Source of the DNA: Amblyomma americanum
Taxonomy: Eukaryota; Arthropoda; Arachnida; Ixodida; Ixodidae
NCBI RefSeq assembly: GCF_052857255.1
Contig: NC_135497.1
Location: 196,679,574-196,743,573 of the forward strand
Length of the DNA: 64,000 bases
Direction of reading: 5' to 3'
Shown: positions 49,401-54,145 of the stretch, piece by piece
How positions within the stretch are numbered: position 1 is the first letter of the stretch
Layout of the letters: each line of letters opens with the position of its first letter
Position numbers and translations under genes: made by a program
The notes under the pieces: model-generated
What the model was told of the DNA's origin: nothing
Database searches by the model: none
What the model saw: only the letters and a program-made list of their open reading frames with translations

Positions 49401-49757
49401 GTCGCGTTAAATTCGAGTAAATACGGTATATGGTGGCTTGGGTATTGGCGGCAAGTGTGAACGGGGTCCGAAAAATCGAGCAGTCAGTTGCAGTGTGTTC
49501 GCAATTCCAGGCACTTTTATACATTGCCTCTATGGGCCATGTCATGGTGCCGCGAAAAAGTCAGAATTTTCAGTCGTCAACTGTATTTATTTTCTTTCGA
49601 GCTTTTTGCATGGAGGAAGTCAAATCCCCCCATTTTATTTATTTTTTTTTGCAGAGACTTGCAGCTGAAGAACCCTATCTACCAAAGTACCAGTGCATAT
49701 GGACACTTTGGTCGCAAAGAATTCCCATGGGAGGTTCCAAAGCAGCTGGTCCTTTAA
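13322..49757 (+). CDS. MAT2A: S-adenosylmethionine synthetase (methionine adenosyltransferase), 9 coding exons
   Basis: This enzyme makes S-adenosylmethionine from methionine and ATP, releasing phosphate and diphosphate; it is the cell's main methyl-donor source and acts in the cytosol as a dimer or tetramer. Exons are 13322-13460, 16499-16576, 17278-17400, 22579-22691, 25461-25604, 28461-28679, 32441-32623, 39280-39413 and 49655-49757. The joined frame is 411 residues, against about 395 in human MAT2A, the excess being a variable N-terminus. Signature 1, GAGDQGLMFGY (residues 147-157), and signature 2, GGGAFSGKD (294-302), are intact, as are [12 protein letters not shown] and KVDRSAAY. One oddity: residues 45-48 read HTDK where the family has HPDK. 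The 36 kb span is due almost wholly to transposons in the introns. Family assignment is near certain; activity is inferred. Confidence 0.97.
13461..16498 (+). other. MAT2A: MAT intron 1
   Basis: 3038 bases. It contains a tRNA-derived SINE at 15181-15430. A 97-codon frame at 14130-14423 has no recognisable domain. The rest looks unique. First-intron enhancers are possible but not visible. Confidence 0.7.
15181..15430 (+). mobile_element. tRNA-derived SINE, second family
   Basis: The head is TGGTCTAGTCATTTGAGCATC-like (A box) with a B box GGTTTGATC at 15229-15237. The body is CTGATACCCACCAGTGATAC and GGAAAATGGGTCTCGGGGCC, with a short ATTATTATT tail near 15418-15426. The body is unrelated to the Ruka-like copies. 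Confidence 0.75.
16499..16576 (+). CDS. MAT2A: MAT exon 2 (residues 47-72)
   Basis: Acceptor TTTGCAG at 16492-16498. It encodes [20 protein letters not shown] and NAKVAC, a highly conserved stretch of the N-terminal domain. Donor GTAAGT; phase 1 at both ends. Confidence 0.97.
16717..17146. mobile_element. MITE in MAT intron 2
   Basis: Terminal inverted repeats read TATGCCTGTTTCACATGGTG on the left and, inward from the right end, TATGGCCGTTTCACATGATG. Both continue into CGAC. The interior, rich in GTCGCA strings, has no ORF. It makes up 430 of the intron's 701 bases. The superfamily is not determined. Confidence 0.8.
17278..17400 (+). CDS. MAT2A: MAT exon 3 (residues 73-113)
   Basis: It encodes [17 protein letters not shown] followed by [19 protein letters not shown], matching the family without gaps. 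Donor GTAACA is weak but the join to exon 4 keeps KGFDY-type sequence in frame. Confidence 0.97.
17401..22578 (+). other. MAT2A: MAT intron 3
   Basis: 5178 bases. Its distal half is a Mutator-like transposon relic on the minus strand. The first 1.7 kb shows no repeat I can name. Confidence 0.7.
19640..21550 (-). pseudogene. Mutator-like transposase relic, copy 1
   Basis: On the minus strand there is an N-terminal frame (21550-21197), then a frame ending near the catalytic motif [18 protein letters not shown] (DGTW at 20765-20754), then a 168-codon frame (20566-20060) with [10 protein letters not shown] and the [13 protein letters not shown] block, then a C-terminal piece (19972-19640). DGTW...RGH and SDGDSKT with a following Cys-x2-His are typical of the arthropod Mutator-like transposase family. 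Frameshifts and stops separate the pieces, so it is dead. Candidate ends sharing a TTAARGAGA-type start lie near 19113 and 22012 but are not certain. It is antisense to MAT. Confidence 0.82.
22579..22691 (+). CDS. MAT2A: MAT exon 4 (residues 114-151)
   Basis: It encodes [18 protein letters not shown] and ends in EEDIGAGDQ, so MAT signature 1 is split between this exon and the next. Donor GTTAGA, phase 0. Confidence 0.97.
22763..24826 (+). mobile_element. Tigger/pogo DNA transposon, decayed
   Basis: Terminal inverted repeats CAGTAGACTCCTGTTAAGAC (22763) and, inward from 24826, CAGTAGACTCCCTTTACGAC are flanked by TA on both sides (22761-22762 and 24827-24828), the Tc1/mariner-pogo target duplication. 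Coding remnants on the + strand are, in order, a helix-turn-helix ([20 protein letters not shown], about 23182-23241), a CENP-B-type helix-turn-helix frame (23279-23500), a DDE segment beginning [10 protein letters not shown] (about 23600), and [16 protein letters not shown] (about 24007-24054). Multiple stops and frameshifts interrupt them. At 2064 bases it is close to full length. Confidence 0.9.
24835..25372. mobile_element. TTAA-flanked MITE abutting the Tigger end
   Basis: Ends AGGGGCCCAAAAAGGGGCTC (inward from 25372) and AGGGCCACAGAAAGGGG (24835) form an imperfect inverted repeat flanked by TTAA at 24831-24834 and 25373-25376. There is no transposase inside. A partial second copy lies at 59489 onward. 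The TTAA suggests piggyBac-type mobilisation. Confidence 0.75.
25461..25604 (+). CDS. MAT2A: MAT exon 5 (residues 152-199)
   Basis: It starts [11 protein letters not shown] (second half of signature 1), continues [20 protein letters not shown], and ends PDSKTQ. Consensus donor CAA|GTGAGT, phase 0. Confidence 0.97.
26332..26409. repeat. perfect 39-base tandem duplication
   Basis: GAGGCGAAGCACCACCACTA followed by AGAACAAAAAATAAAAACT occurs twice head to tail (26332-26370 and 26371-26409) with no mismatch. This points to a recent slippage event just ahead of the SINE insertion. Confidence 0.95.
26424..26741 (+). mobile_element. tRNA-derived SINE (Ruka-like), full length, copy 2
   Basis: A box 26437-26447 and B box 26481-26491 are identical to copy 1, and the body differs from it at about three visible positions. 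The tail is a short ATTATATATA. The 8-base target duplication TAGCATTT lies at 26416-26423 and 26742-26749. The insertion is inside a pogo-like element. Confidence 0.9.
27460..28265. mobile_element. pogo-like element, eroded ends
   Basis: The left end has CACTTATAATGATATTGAG and the right end, read inward, CACTCATAATGATACCAG, with TTATAACG-type strings near both. TA dinucleotides flank the estimated ends. No transposase frame is visible. Ends are approximate. Confidence 0.55.
28461..28679 (+). CDS. MAT2A: MAT exon 6 (residues 200-272)
   Basis: Longest exon. It encodes [19 protein letters not shown], the VIPAKYLD segment and FVQAGPM. The last residue is Met where human MAT2A has Gln (GPQGDAG); GPMGD is also common in the family, including bacteria. 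Confidence 0.96.
29010..29256 (+). mobile_element. tRNA-derived SINE, GGGACTTTAAACCC tail type
   Basis: A box TGGCTCACTGG (29022-29032) and B box GGTTTGATCC (29066-29075) are followed by GTGCACGTTAAAGAACCCC and a GGGACTTTAAACCC tail. A near-perfect 9-base direct repeat AAAAATTCA / AAAAGTTCA flanks it (29001-29009, 29257-29265). It is older than the Ruka-like copies at 3202 and 26424. Confidence 0.82.
30700..31090. repeat. dispersed repeat, intron copy
   Basis: A diverged block shared with 60830-61090: both carry GCAGGTTA/CTCAGGTTA, then GCAAAGAC, AGTRTTAATCAAYCTCGCTT, TTTCCTC and a TTG-rich GTTGGCAT/GTTGCCAT string, in the same order and orientation. Element type unknown; limits approximate. 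Confidence 0.55.
31900..31995. mobile_element. isolated pogo-type end
   Basis: Reading inward from 31995, CAGTAGCACCCCATTATAGT and then AAACTCGGATATAGT resemble a pogo/Tigger terminal repeat next to TA. No matching left end was found, so this is a truncated relic. Confidence 0.4.
32441..32623 (+). CDS. MAT2A: MAT exon 7 (residues 273-333)
   Basis: It encodes [20 protein letters not shown] and then signature 2, GGGAFSGKD, followed by [18 protein letters not shown]. It holds metal- and nucleotide-binding residues and is the most conserved exon. Donor GTAGGC, phase 0. Confidence 0.98.
32995..34002. mobile_element. pogo-like MITE, uninterrupted copy (relative of 46713-49583)
   Basis: The left end CAGTCTATGACCGATTTT and the right end TTGTCGTCGGCTG are worn inverted repeats. 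The interior aligns through most of its length with the element at 46713-49583, for example CAGGGTTGCAATG, TTGGGTATTGGCGGCAAGTG and GGTGCCGCGAAAAAGTC. Unlike that copy it has no insertions. Direct flanks are TG on both sides rather than TA. Confidence 0.75.
34332..34670 (-). mobile_element. 3' end of another pogo/Tigger element
   Basis: The right-hand style end CCGTATAGACGCATGTAAGG begins at 34333. On the minus strand, the frame ending at about 34494 reads [19 protein letters not shown], then [15 protein letters not shown] and a stop. This acidic tail is characteristic of pogo/Tigger transposase C-termini. The element is truncated where the Mutator-like sequence begins. Confidence 0.65.
34652..36459 (-). 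pseudogene. Mutator-like transposase relic, copy 2
   Basis: On the minus strand the pieces in order are a 122-codon N-terminal frame (35885-35517), a Cys-containing frame (35544-35221), a frame with [13 protein letters not shown] (DGTW at 35140-35129), and a C-terminal frame (34927-34652) with [14 protein letters not shown] and [13 protein letters not shown]. The same motif order as copy 1 identifies the family, but the sequences are well diverged. In the second catalytic block SDGDSKT is replaced by LDGERRT. The far terminus near 36459 reads, inward, TTAAGGGGGGACACGGGTCT; the other end is lost. Confidence 0.8.
37693..39097. mobile_element. pogo-like element carrying a minus-strand SINE
   Basis: Both ends contain GATTTTTCGGACTA in inverted orientation (about 37712-37725, and 39072-39085 on the other strand). 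The right end is CTGTCACCGACCG read inward from 39097, followed by TA. No full transposase frame is visible. The left boundary is approximate. Confidence 0.6.
38352..38634 (-). mobile_element. tRNA-derived SINE (Ruka-like), minus strand
   Basis: On the minus strand the order is GCCGCGGTGACTCAATGGTT (A-box head), GGGTTGGAACC (B box, one change), GTGCACGTTAAA and the pyrimidine block. It is flanked by CATACGTT at 38344-38351 and 38635-38642, a perfect 8-base target duplication. It is more diverged than copies 1 and 2. Confidence 0.85.
39280..39413 (+). CDS. MAT2A: MAT exon 8 (residues 334-377 plus two bases)
   Basis: It encodes [20 protein letters not shown] and [19 protein letters not shown]. 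The codon for Arg378 is split AG|A across the 10.2 kb intron 8. Donor GTATGT, phase 2. Confidence 0.96.
40794..41664 (+). mobile_element. pogo-like family A element, complete
   Basis: Left end CCGTAAAAACCAGAATATAG and right end, read inward, CCGCAAAAACCGGACTATAG are flanked by TA at 40792-40793 and 41665-41666. It is 871 bases. It encodes only an N-terminal DNA-binding region and no DDE domain. Confidence 0.87.
41028..41204 (+). CDS. family A helix-turn-helix ORF fragment
   Basis: 58 codons starting [20 protein letters not shown] and ending [16 protein letters not shown], followed by stop. The block [18 protein letters not shown] is a psq/CENP-B-type helix-turn-helix that in autonomous pogo elements binds the terminal repeats. 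After the stop, another frame continues with the second DNA-binding module ([13 protein letters not shown]), so this copy is frameshifted. It is transposon-encoded, not host, and expression is unknown. Confidence 0.6.
   Translation: MSRSWRQFTVAFKKDAIEYAEAHGNQGAQREFGVSEKSIQYWRRQKLCITTCSKQKET
41992..42300 (+). mobile_element. tRNA-derived SINE (Ruka-like), diverged
   Basis: A box TGGCTCAGTGG (42003-42013) and B box GGTTCAAACC (42045-42054), body GCACGTTAAAAACG, pyrimidine block and GATACTGCGCCATTTCCTT end. Many substitutions against copies 1 and 2 mark it as an old insertion. Confidence 0.85.
43951..44880. repeat. tandem pair of ~0.5 kb direct repeats
   Basis: Unit 1 (43951-44465) and unit 2 (44466-44880) share, in the same order, TTTCTTGAGRTATCTKRA-like, ATTTTCASGGTAGGCTCA, GTTTGCATGGGYTCCTTGGG, GTGCTGGCACTGTGAAATT and CAGAAATTTATT. 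The period is about 515 bases and divergence is substantial, so the duplication is old. No coding potential is seen. Confidence 0.8.
45147..45365 (-). CDS. unidentified 72-codon ORF
   Basis: The frame starts [20 protein letters not shown] and is rich in Glu, Lys and Gln after residue 25 ([20 protein letters not shown]), as in a helical or linker segment. I do not recognise it. It lies in MAT intron 8 on the opposite strand, downstream of a GC-rich patch at 45430-45750. It could be a fragment of transposon protein or chance. Confidence 0.2.
   Translation of the reverse strand: MAKRTADNCIDTASVLGPGHLAIQRAAEKDAMRMGKAEKQNEVNTERQQRKSTETAPAIQQNHYRPGNVGTL
45763..46107 (-). mobile_element. pogo-like family A, truncated copy
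   Basis: It begins CCGTAAAAACCGGACTATAG after TA (45761-45762) and follows the copy at 47109 closely through GTTGCACAATGG, GTGTTTGTTTCTGGCACA and CTTCATGAATCGCCGCA. It stops near GTCTAGAG at 46107, so the far half is missing. Confidence 0.8.
47109..47965 (-). mobile_element. pogo-like family A element, nested copy
   Basis: Flanked by TA (47107-47108 and 47966-47967), 857 bases, with ends CCGTAAAAACAGGACTATAG and CCATACAAACCGGAATATAG read inward. On the minus strand it encodes the family A DNA-binding region. The empty site is visible at 33391-33394 (CATAATTAGGCCTAG). Confidence 0.9.
47310..47798 (-). CDS. family A DNA-binding ORF, longest copy
   Basis: 162 codons on the minus strand. [20 protein letters not shown] and [12 protein letters not shown] form the first helix-turn-helix. 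[15 protein letters not shown], then [15 protein letters not shown], form the CENP-B-like second DNA-binding module. The frame stops soon after at CQKQTHG. No Asp-Asp-Glu/Asp catalytic region follows before the terminal repeat. The likely native start ([10 protein letters not shown]) lies upstream in another frame, so one frameshift separates it. Confidence 0.6.
   Translation of the reverse strand: MRSHCHFAFQLFGQRLCFHILFQNEQKPAAIHSHLNLKKNAIEYAEAHGNQAAQREFGASEKSIQYWRRQKLPITTCSNQKKTTFCGRTAAYPELEGKVVLSERLLLVTAVCIRVKAVEIAHASRLTRAQFKGSPSWVRRFMKRKGFALQCRTCVCQKQTHG
48479..49426 (+). mobile_element. pogo-like family B element, nested
   Basis: Ends CCGTATTTCTCGAATGTAAT and, read inward, CCGTATTTACTCGAATTTAA are flanked by TA (48477-48478 and 49427-49428). 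It is 948 bases. Its terminal repeats differ from family A except for the CCGTA start. The insertion site corresponds to GTACACATCATATGG near 33812-33826 in the uninterrupted relative. Confidence 0.88.
48799..49152 (+). CDS. family B DNA-binding protein, no DDE domain
   Basis: 117 codons from the ATG at 48799. The start [19 protein letters not shown] is followed by the helix-turn-helix [20 protein letters not shown] and GW, then [20 protein letters not shown], a CENP-B-like segment. A shift near 49110 moves the continuation [18 protein letters not shown] into another frame, which ends at TAG about 49216. A short acidic segment ([14 protein letters not shown], about 49227-49268) and stop follow, so the catalytic core is missing. 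As in family A it would at best be a DNA-binding-only protein. Confidence 0.6.
   Translation: MVTRRAQCDARFKRKEILLAEEVGNSAAARRLDLNESTIRGWQLQLEGLFKCEPDRKGFHGPHYGYHVELEKKVAGFIIEQCNRLMGLSVELIRWKLRDVARETGSSEHLMSGPKRS
49655..49757 (+). CDS. MAT2A: MAT exon 9, C-terminus and stop
   Basis: It encodes [20 protein letters not shown] and then [13 protein letters not shown] with TAA at 49755-49757, closely matching the family C-terminus (IYQ-TAAYGHFGR, FPWE-PK). The acceptor is TTTTTTTTTGCAG. A 2.9 kb nested transposon ends only 71 bases upstream of this exon. Confidence 0.97.
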
Positions 49758-50554
49758 CACGTACCATGTGCGGCAAAGATTGTGCATATTTGTCGAGTGG
49801 GCACAGCTGTGTGCCATGTCTAGGTCTTGGGTTCATTTCACCTTGCTAAATGTCAATGGAGACAATTTCTCGCGTGATTTTATTACCTGTAAAATTCCCG
49901 TCTTGCATCTGGCTCGTTAAGACGCACCATGTGCAGCAAAGATTGTGCATATTTGTCGAGTGGGCATAACTGTGTGCCATGTCTAGGTCTTGCAATCATT
50001 TCACCTTGCTAAATCAAAGGCGACAATTTCTCGCGTAATTTTATTACCTGCAAAATTCCTGTCTTGCATGTACATTATAGCTGGCAGATATGTGAGTGAG
50101 CGTGATTGTCATCTGTGTGTTCAGAGATAGTTTGTTAGGGTTTGTTCATCTGAGCGAATAATGAAATTGAGGCAAGTTATTCTTGCAGGATATTCTTTGA
50201 ACCTTTTTATACCCACAATATGTTGATGTGGCTCGTTTACACGCACCATGTGCAGCAAAGATTGTGCATATTCGTCGAGTGGGCATAGTTGTGTGCCAGG
50301 TGTAGGTCTTGTATTCATTTTGCCTTGCTAAATCAAAGGAGACAATTTCTCGCGTAATTTTATTACCTGCAAAATTCCTGTCTTGCATATACATTATAGC
50401 TGGCAGATATGTGAGTGAGCGTGATTGTCATCTGTGTGTTCAGGGATAGTTTGTTAGGGTTTTCTTCTACCGGCTGAGCGAATCATGAAATTGAGGCAAA
50501 TTTTTGTTGCAGGGCATTTTTTGAACCTTTTTATACCCACGATATGTTGATGTG
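49758..50554 (+). repeat. MAT2A: tandem repeat directly after the MAT stop codon (3' UTR)
   Basis: Three head-to-tail units: 49758-49920 (163 bases), 49921-50239 (319) and 50240-50554 (about 315). All share ACCATGTGCRGCAAAGATTG, TCGAGTGGGCA, AATTTCTCGCGT and TTTTATTACCTG. Unit 1 lacks an internal block of about 156 bases that units 2 and 3 share (ACATTATAGCTGGCAGATAT through ATACCCAC). The first unit starts at the base after TAA. If the mRNA extends to the signal at 50959, all three lie in the 3' UTR. Confidence 0.85.
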
Positions 50555-50958
50555 CCCTTTTATACAGGCAGTCAGCCTATGTGGCTTTTGTTGATATCTT
50601 TTGTTGTTGTATCTTAACACTTTAGTGTTAAGAATTGGCGTAAATTTTGTACTGGTGTTACAATTTCTTTGTTACATGGTTCTTTACAGCTGTTATAATT
50701 TGCATGCTGCACAAATGAATTATTGCTTGAGATGGTGTAGTCTGGACTCTACTAGGCACTATGTACTTGATTATATACAATTGGTGACGAAGGTATTTTT
50801 ATTTAATACAATACTGTGAGTGGGTTCAAAGCCAGCAGATTGTGACGTCGCCTGCATTTATTGCAAGTATAATATGGCTGATTCCTTTTATTCATCAGAC
50901 CATATCATTGTTTCCGTTGGGCCATGGTTTTGTTGCGCGCAGTAATACATCCTGCTGT

Positions 50959-50964
50959 AATAAA
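50959..50964 (+). terminator. MAT2A: candidate MAT polyadenylation signal
   Basis: AATAAA at 50959-50964, 1.2 kb after the stop codon; a second AATAAA lies at 51216-51221. Which is used cannot be told from sequence. Confidence 0.4.
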
Positions 50965-50969
50965 GGTCA

Positions 50970-52205
50970 TTCTGGCCTGTCGACTCTTGTGGGCAACTCC
51001 CTTTATGCATCCACCTACTTAAGTTGTAGGAATATCATTGCAATGTATTTTGGAGGCAGTGTGGTACCGTTTACCTGGAAATGTTGCAAATGGGCTATGC
51101 CCCATTGAAGCAGAATTGCTAAAATTAAAATGATGTGAGTGCTAATTACAGTCTGCCGCCTTAGCCAAAACTACTCTGGCCGCTGGGTTTACTGCTCGAC
51201 ATACAGTGAAATTAAAATAAAACGGCCGTCAATTTTTTTTTCTGTTTTCGCTTATCCAAAGATTCCTACTGTGTTTAATATACCATAAGCTGTCATCAAA
51301 GGTAGTATGCACTGAAAATGGTGCCGCTAACATTCCCCGCAGATCGTCACTATGCGACCGCCATCATGCCTGTGGGCGTGCGCTTGAATCGTTGCCGCAT
51401 GTCCTGCACAGCGCACTCTCTAGTTCAGACGAATTCCCTGAACCGCAGCAAGGTGAATCTCTTCAATGCGCAAAGGAAGCCGCGAAATGTATGGCGGGCT
51501 GCATAGAGTCCATGCACGTTAAATATAGCGCGGCTCTTCGAAGTGAGGGCTGCAAACGTGAACCGAAATGCTTCGGGGTTCTGCTTCTTCAATTTCGATG
51601 CTGCTAGTAGGGTGCATCGATGGGCCAGTGCCGCTTTCAGGGTGAAGACACCGCTCTCAGCGGGGGCATGTTGGGTTCCACTCTCCCGTTCAGCTGCATT
51701 GAGCGCAATGCGGCGGCGCGTCATTTCGAAGAGAAAACTGCAGCTGCCGCGTGGAATTCAGGAAATCTGGTATTCTACAGCAACAGAGTAGTACCAGAGA
51801 TTGTTTAAACAGTTAATCACAGTTAGTTACTCTAAAGTATACCGTTATTCGCATCTAATCTGCCGGTAAAGTCGGCGTCTTGTGAAAAGTCTGCACGCTC
51901 AAGTGTGTTGGTTCTCTTCTGTAGCTTTCATTTTGCGCTGTGTTCCTTCATAATAGCATCCTTACAACTTGCGTAGCATATTCTAGTGTGATCTCTTGAC
52001 CTGGATGCTCTACATTTCAATTCCTTTTCAAACAATCAGGATTACTTATTTCGAGCTGCAGTTGCATATTGGCCAGACTGCCATTCAGGCAGCTTCTCAT
52101 TCACCATGTAATCAATGTGAGAAGGTGCATTTTATGGCTGCTAATTTAAATGATTATGAGGATGCAAAGATAAGTTGCGCATTATTCCTCCATCCCCCCA
52201 GCAGA
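50970..52205. other. downstream of MAT, no gene recognised
   Basis: A GC-richer block at 51310-51780 has overlapping frames of up to 99 codons on both strands, none recognisable. A TGCTGGGTTCC-type string there recurs inverted near 54895-54910 (GGACCCAACATGCCGCCGCG), so part of it is repetitive. Confidence 0.35.
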
Positions 52206-52209
52206 AGTT

Positions 52210-52380
52210 GTTCTAGTTATAGTAGTAGTAGTGGTTTATTAAAATAATAATAAAAAAGGAAGGATAAGATTTTTGCTAGCCCCGGCATCTGCCATTGATA
52301 CTGAAGCACCTGAGCTGGGGCAGCAGAAATAAAGGATAGCAGGCAGAATGGAGAAATGAGAGGTGAGGGGAAAACAAGTG
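52210..52380 (-). mobile_element. probable non-LTR 3' end, minus strand
   Basis: Reading on the minus strand it ends CCTTTTTTATTATTATTTTA then ATAAACCACTACTACTACTA, with a preceding GCCCCAGCTCAGGTGCTTC block. This A-rich, short-repeat-tailed form looks like a retroposon 3' end. The coding part and left limit are not identified. Confidence 0.35.
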
Positions 52381-53879
52381 TTTCGTATGCCTTGCCTCAT
52401 ACTTGTGGGTTAACTGTTGGTGAGGCCGTCTGGTTTGAACTGCGATTGGCAATTTTCTTCGGCGTGCACTGTCAAGAGCAAAGCCAAATAGCCTGTGCAC
52501 TTTAATAGTGTGTCCAGAACACCCGGGAACACAACAGTCCCTCATAACTTGGTCTCCGACTGCTGCATCACACACACTCGCTAAGAGTTCACTTCAAGCA
52601 AAGAGGTGTGGCCCGTTTTCGCCTCGGTTTTGCAAGTTTTATGCGTTCTCCGCCGCCTTTCTTCCGATTAGAGGCACCTCCTTGTCGTTACGCGTCGCAG
52701 CCTTTCTTCTCCCGCAGCCTTTTTTCTCGGTACACATTGCACGTTCTGCACTACGGTCTCAGAATTCGCATGTTTTGTTCAGCAGGCGGCAAGTGCTTGC
52801 ACTGATGACGTTGGCCAAGAAAGGTGAAAGGAGAGTGTTAAAACCTGCTAGGTCACATCAAAATTTTCCGAGCGGCTTCTTCACGACCTGATCACAAAGG
52901 CGTTTCCCAGTAAGGCAGCCGCATTATTTAGGTGCTCTTGCGGGTGAGCAAGTATGTGAAGCTCTCGTCACATTGCTTTGTTCAGTTTATTAAGGCGAAA
53001 GCCTTTAATGGCTCATACTCGTGTCCGTCCATGACACTCTTTAACTCGATAAGAAAAAACTTTGTGCACGATGGGATTCTAACCACCATCCTTCCTTTCC
53101 GCAGCTGTGCGTGCTAACGACTACGCTACTTCCTGCCAATGCATATGTAGTTCTCCTTGTCTAGGATGCTGGAAAGTGTTGGTGGAAATGCGTGGAATCG
53201 GATAGATGCCTCCCAAATGCCCTCCAGTGCCTCCAGCATTTAAGATTCACAAGCAATTGGGCACTTAACATCTTAACTACACATCAGTGACACAACCAGC
53301 AACACCGCGCTAAAGGCTTTCGTCTCACCGTACTTTAGGTCAACAAAGTGCCCCCTGAATTTTTAATTTCTTTTATCTTAATGCCACGAGGCCATTATTA
53401 TTACCCCTCCCCTCTCTTTACTTATTTGTGCCAGCTCACTAAGAATATCCTGGTGCCAAACCTACCTTCTGTGCGAAAGTAAGCAAAAAAGCCGTGGCTG
53501 CATGACTCGAACGAAAGGAGACTATTTTCCCCAGTAATGGTTTATTTTCTTTTTCGTATCGCTTTTAAAGAAACCACAACTAGGGAAAAGAGGCTCTTTT
53601 CATTGCCGTCACGCAGCCACGTCAATAAAATTCGTCGCGCGTGTTTCTGGGCAACCATATCATACAGATTACATTTTGTCCTCTTTCGATATCAGCAGCA
53701 GCAGAGATGAAAGCTTGTCAGTCGGGTTCACTAGCCCACGTCTTCCTGTGTGCTTTACCTCAAACATGGCTTTGCAACTAGCCCAGACTCATTCCTTAAT
53801 GAGAGATTGCCCGACGAATATAGAGTGAGACAGCAAGCAAGCGTCTCTTAGCAACTGGACCAGACGGTTCCGCAAAAAC
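52381..53879. other. no gene recognised
   Basis: The frame at 52508-52891 (+) and its antisense have no recognisable domain. A possible tRNA-like SINE head lies on the minus strand near 53045-53130 (GTAGTCGTTAGCACGCACAG, GGTGGTTAGAATCCC), weakly supported. Confidence 0.35.
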
Positions 53880-54145
53880 GGGGGGTTCGGACCCGACCGC
53901 GGCGGCTGCGTTTTCATGAAAGAAAAACGCTAAGGTGCCCGTGTGCTGCGCGATGTCAGTGGACGTTAAAGATCCTCAAGTGGTCGAAATTATTCCGGAG
54001 CCCTTCACTACGGCACCCCCTCTTCTCTTCTTTTACTCCCACCTTCCTCCCTTCACTTACCGCGCGGTTCGGGTGTCCATGGAGACATGCGAGACAACAA
54101 TTACTGCGGCGTTTCGTTTCCTCAAAAACAAATTTTCAATTTTTT
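53880..54145 (+). mobile_element. tRNA-derived SINE (Ruka-like), 5'-truncated
   Basis: It starts at the B box (GGTTCGGACCCGACCGCGGC) and lacks the A box. It continues GGAAAAACGC-like, GATGTCAGTGGACGTTAAAG, the pyrimidine block and GGTTCGGGTGTCC. Without the A box it cannot be transcribed from its own promoter. Confidence 0.85.

Larger units (their letters stand above)
46713..49583. mobile_element. pogo-like host element containing two nested transposons
   Basis: Ends CAGTCGATGACCATTTTATC and, read inward from 49583, CAGTTGACGACTGAAAATTC are flanked by TA at 46711-46712 and 49584-49585. Subtracting the inserts at 47109-47965 and 48479-49426 and their TA duplications leaves about 1.06 kb, close to the uninterrupted relative at 32995-34002 (1008 bases). 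No transposase is visible in the host element itself. Confidence 0.85.
39414..49654 (+). other. MAT2A: MAT intron 8
   Basis: 10241 bases, the largest intron. It carries three copies of pogo family A (one truncated), one family B, one larger pogo-like host element, a SINE and a tandem pair of about 0.5 kb repeats. Unassigned stretches are 39414-40790, 41670-41990, 42305-43950 and 44885-45760. Confidence 0.8.
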
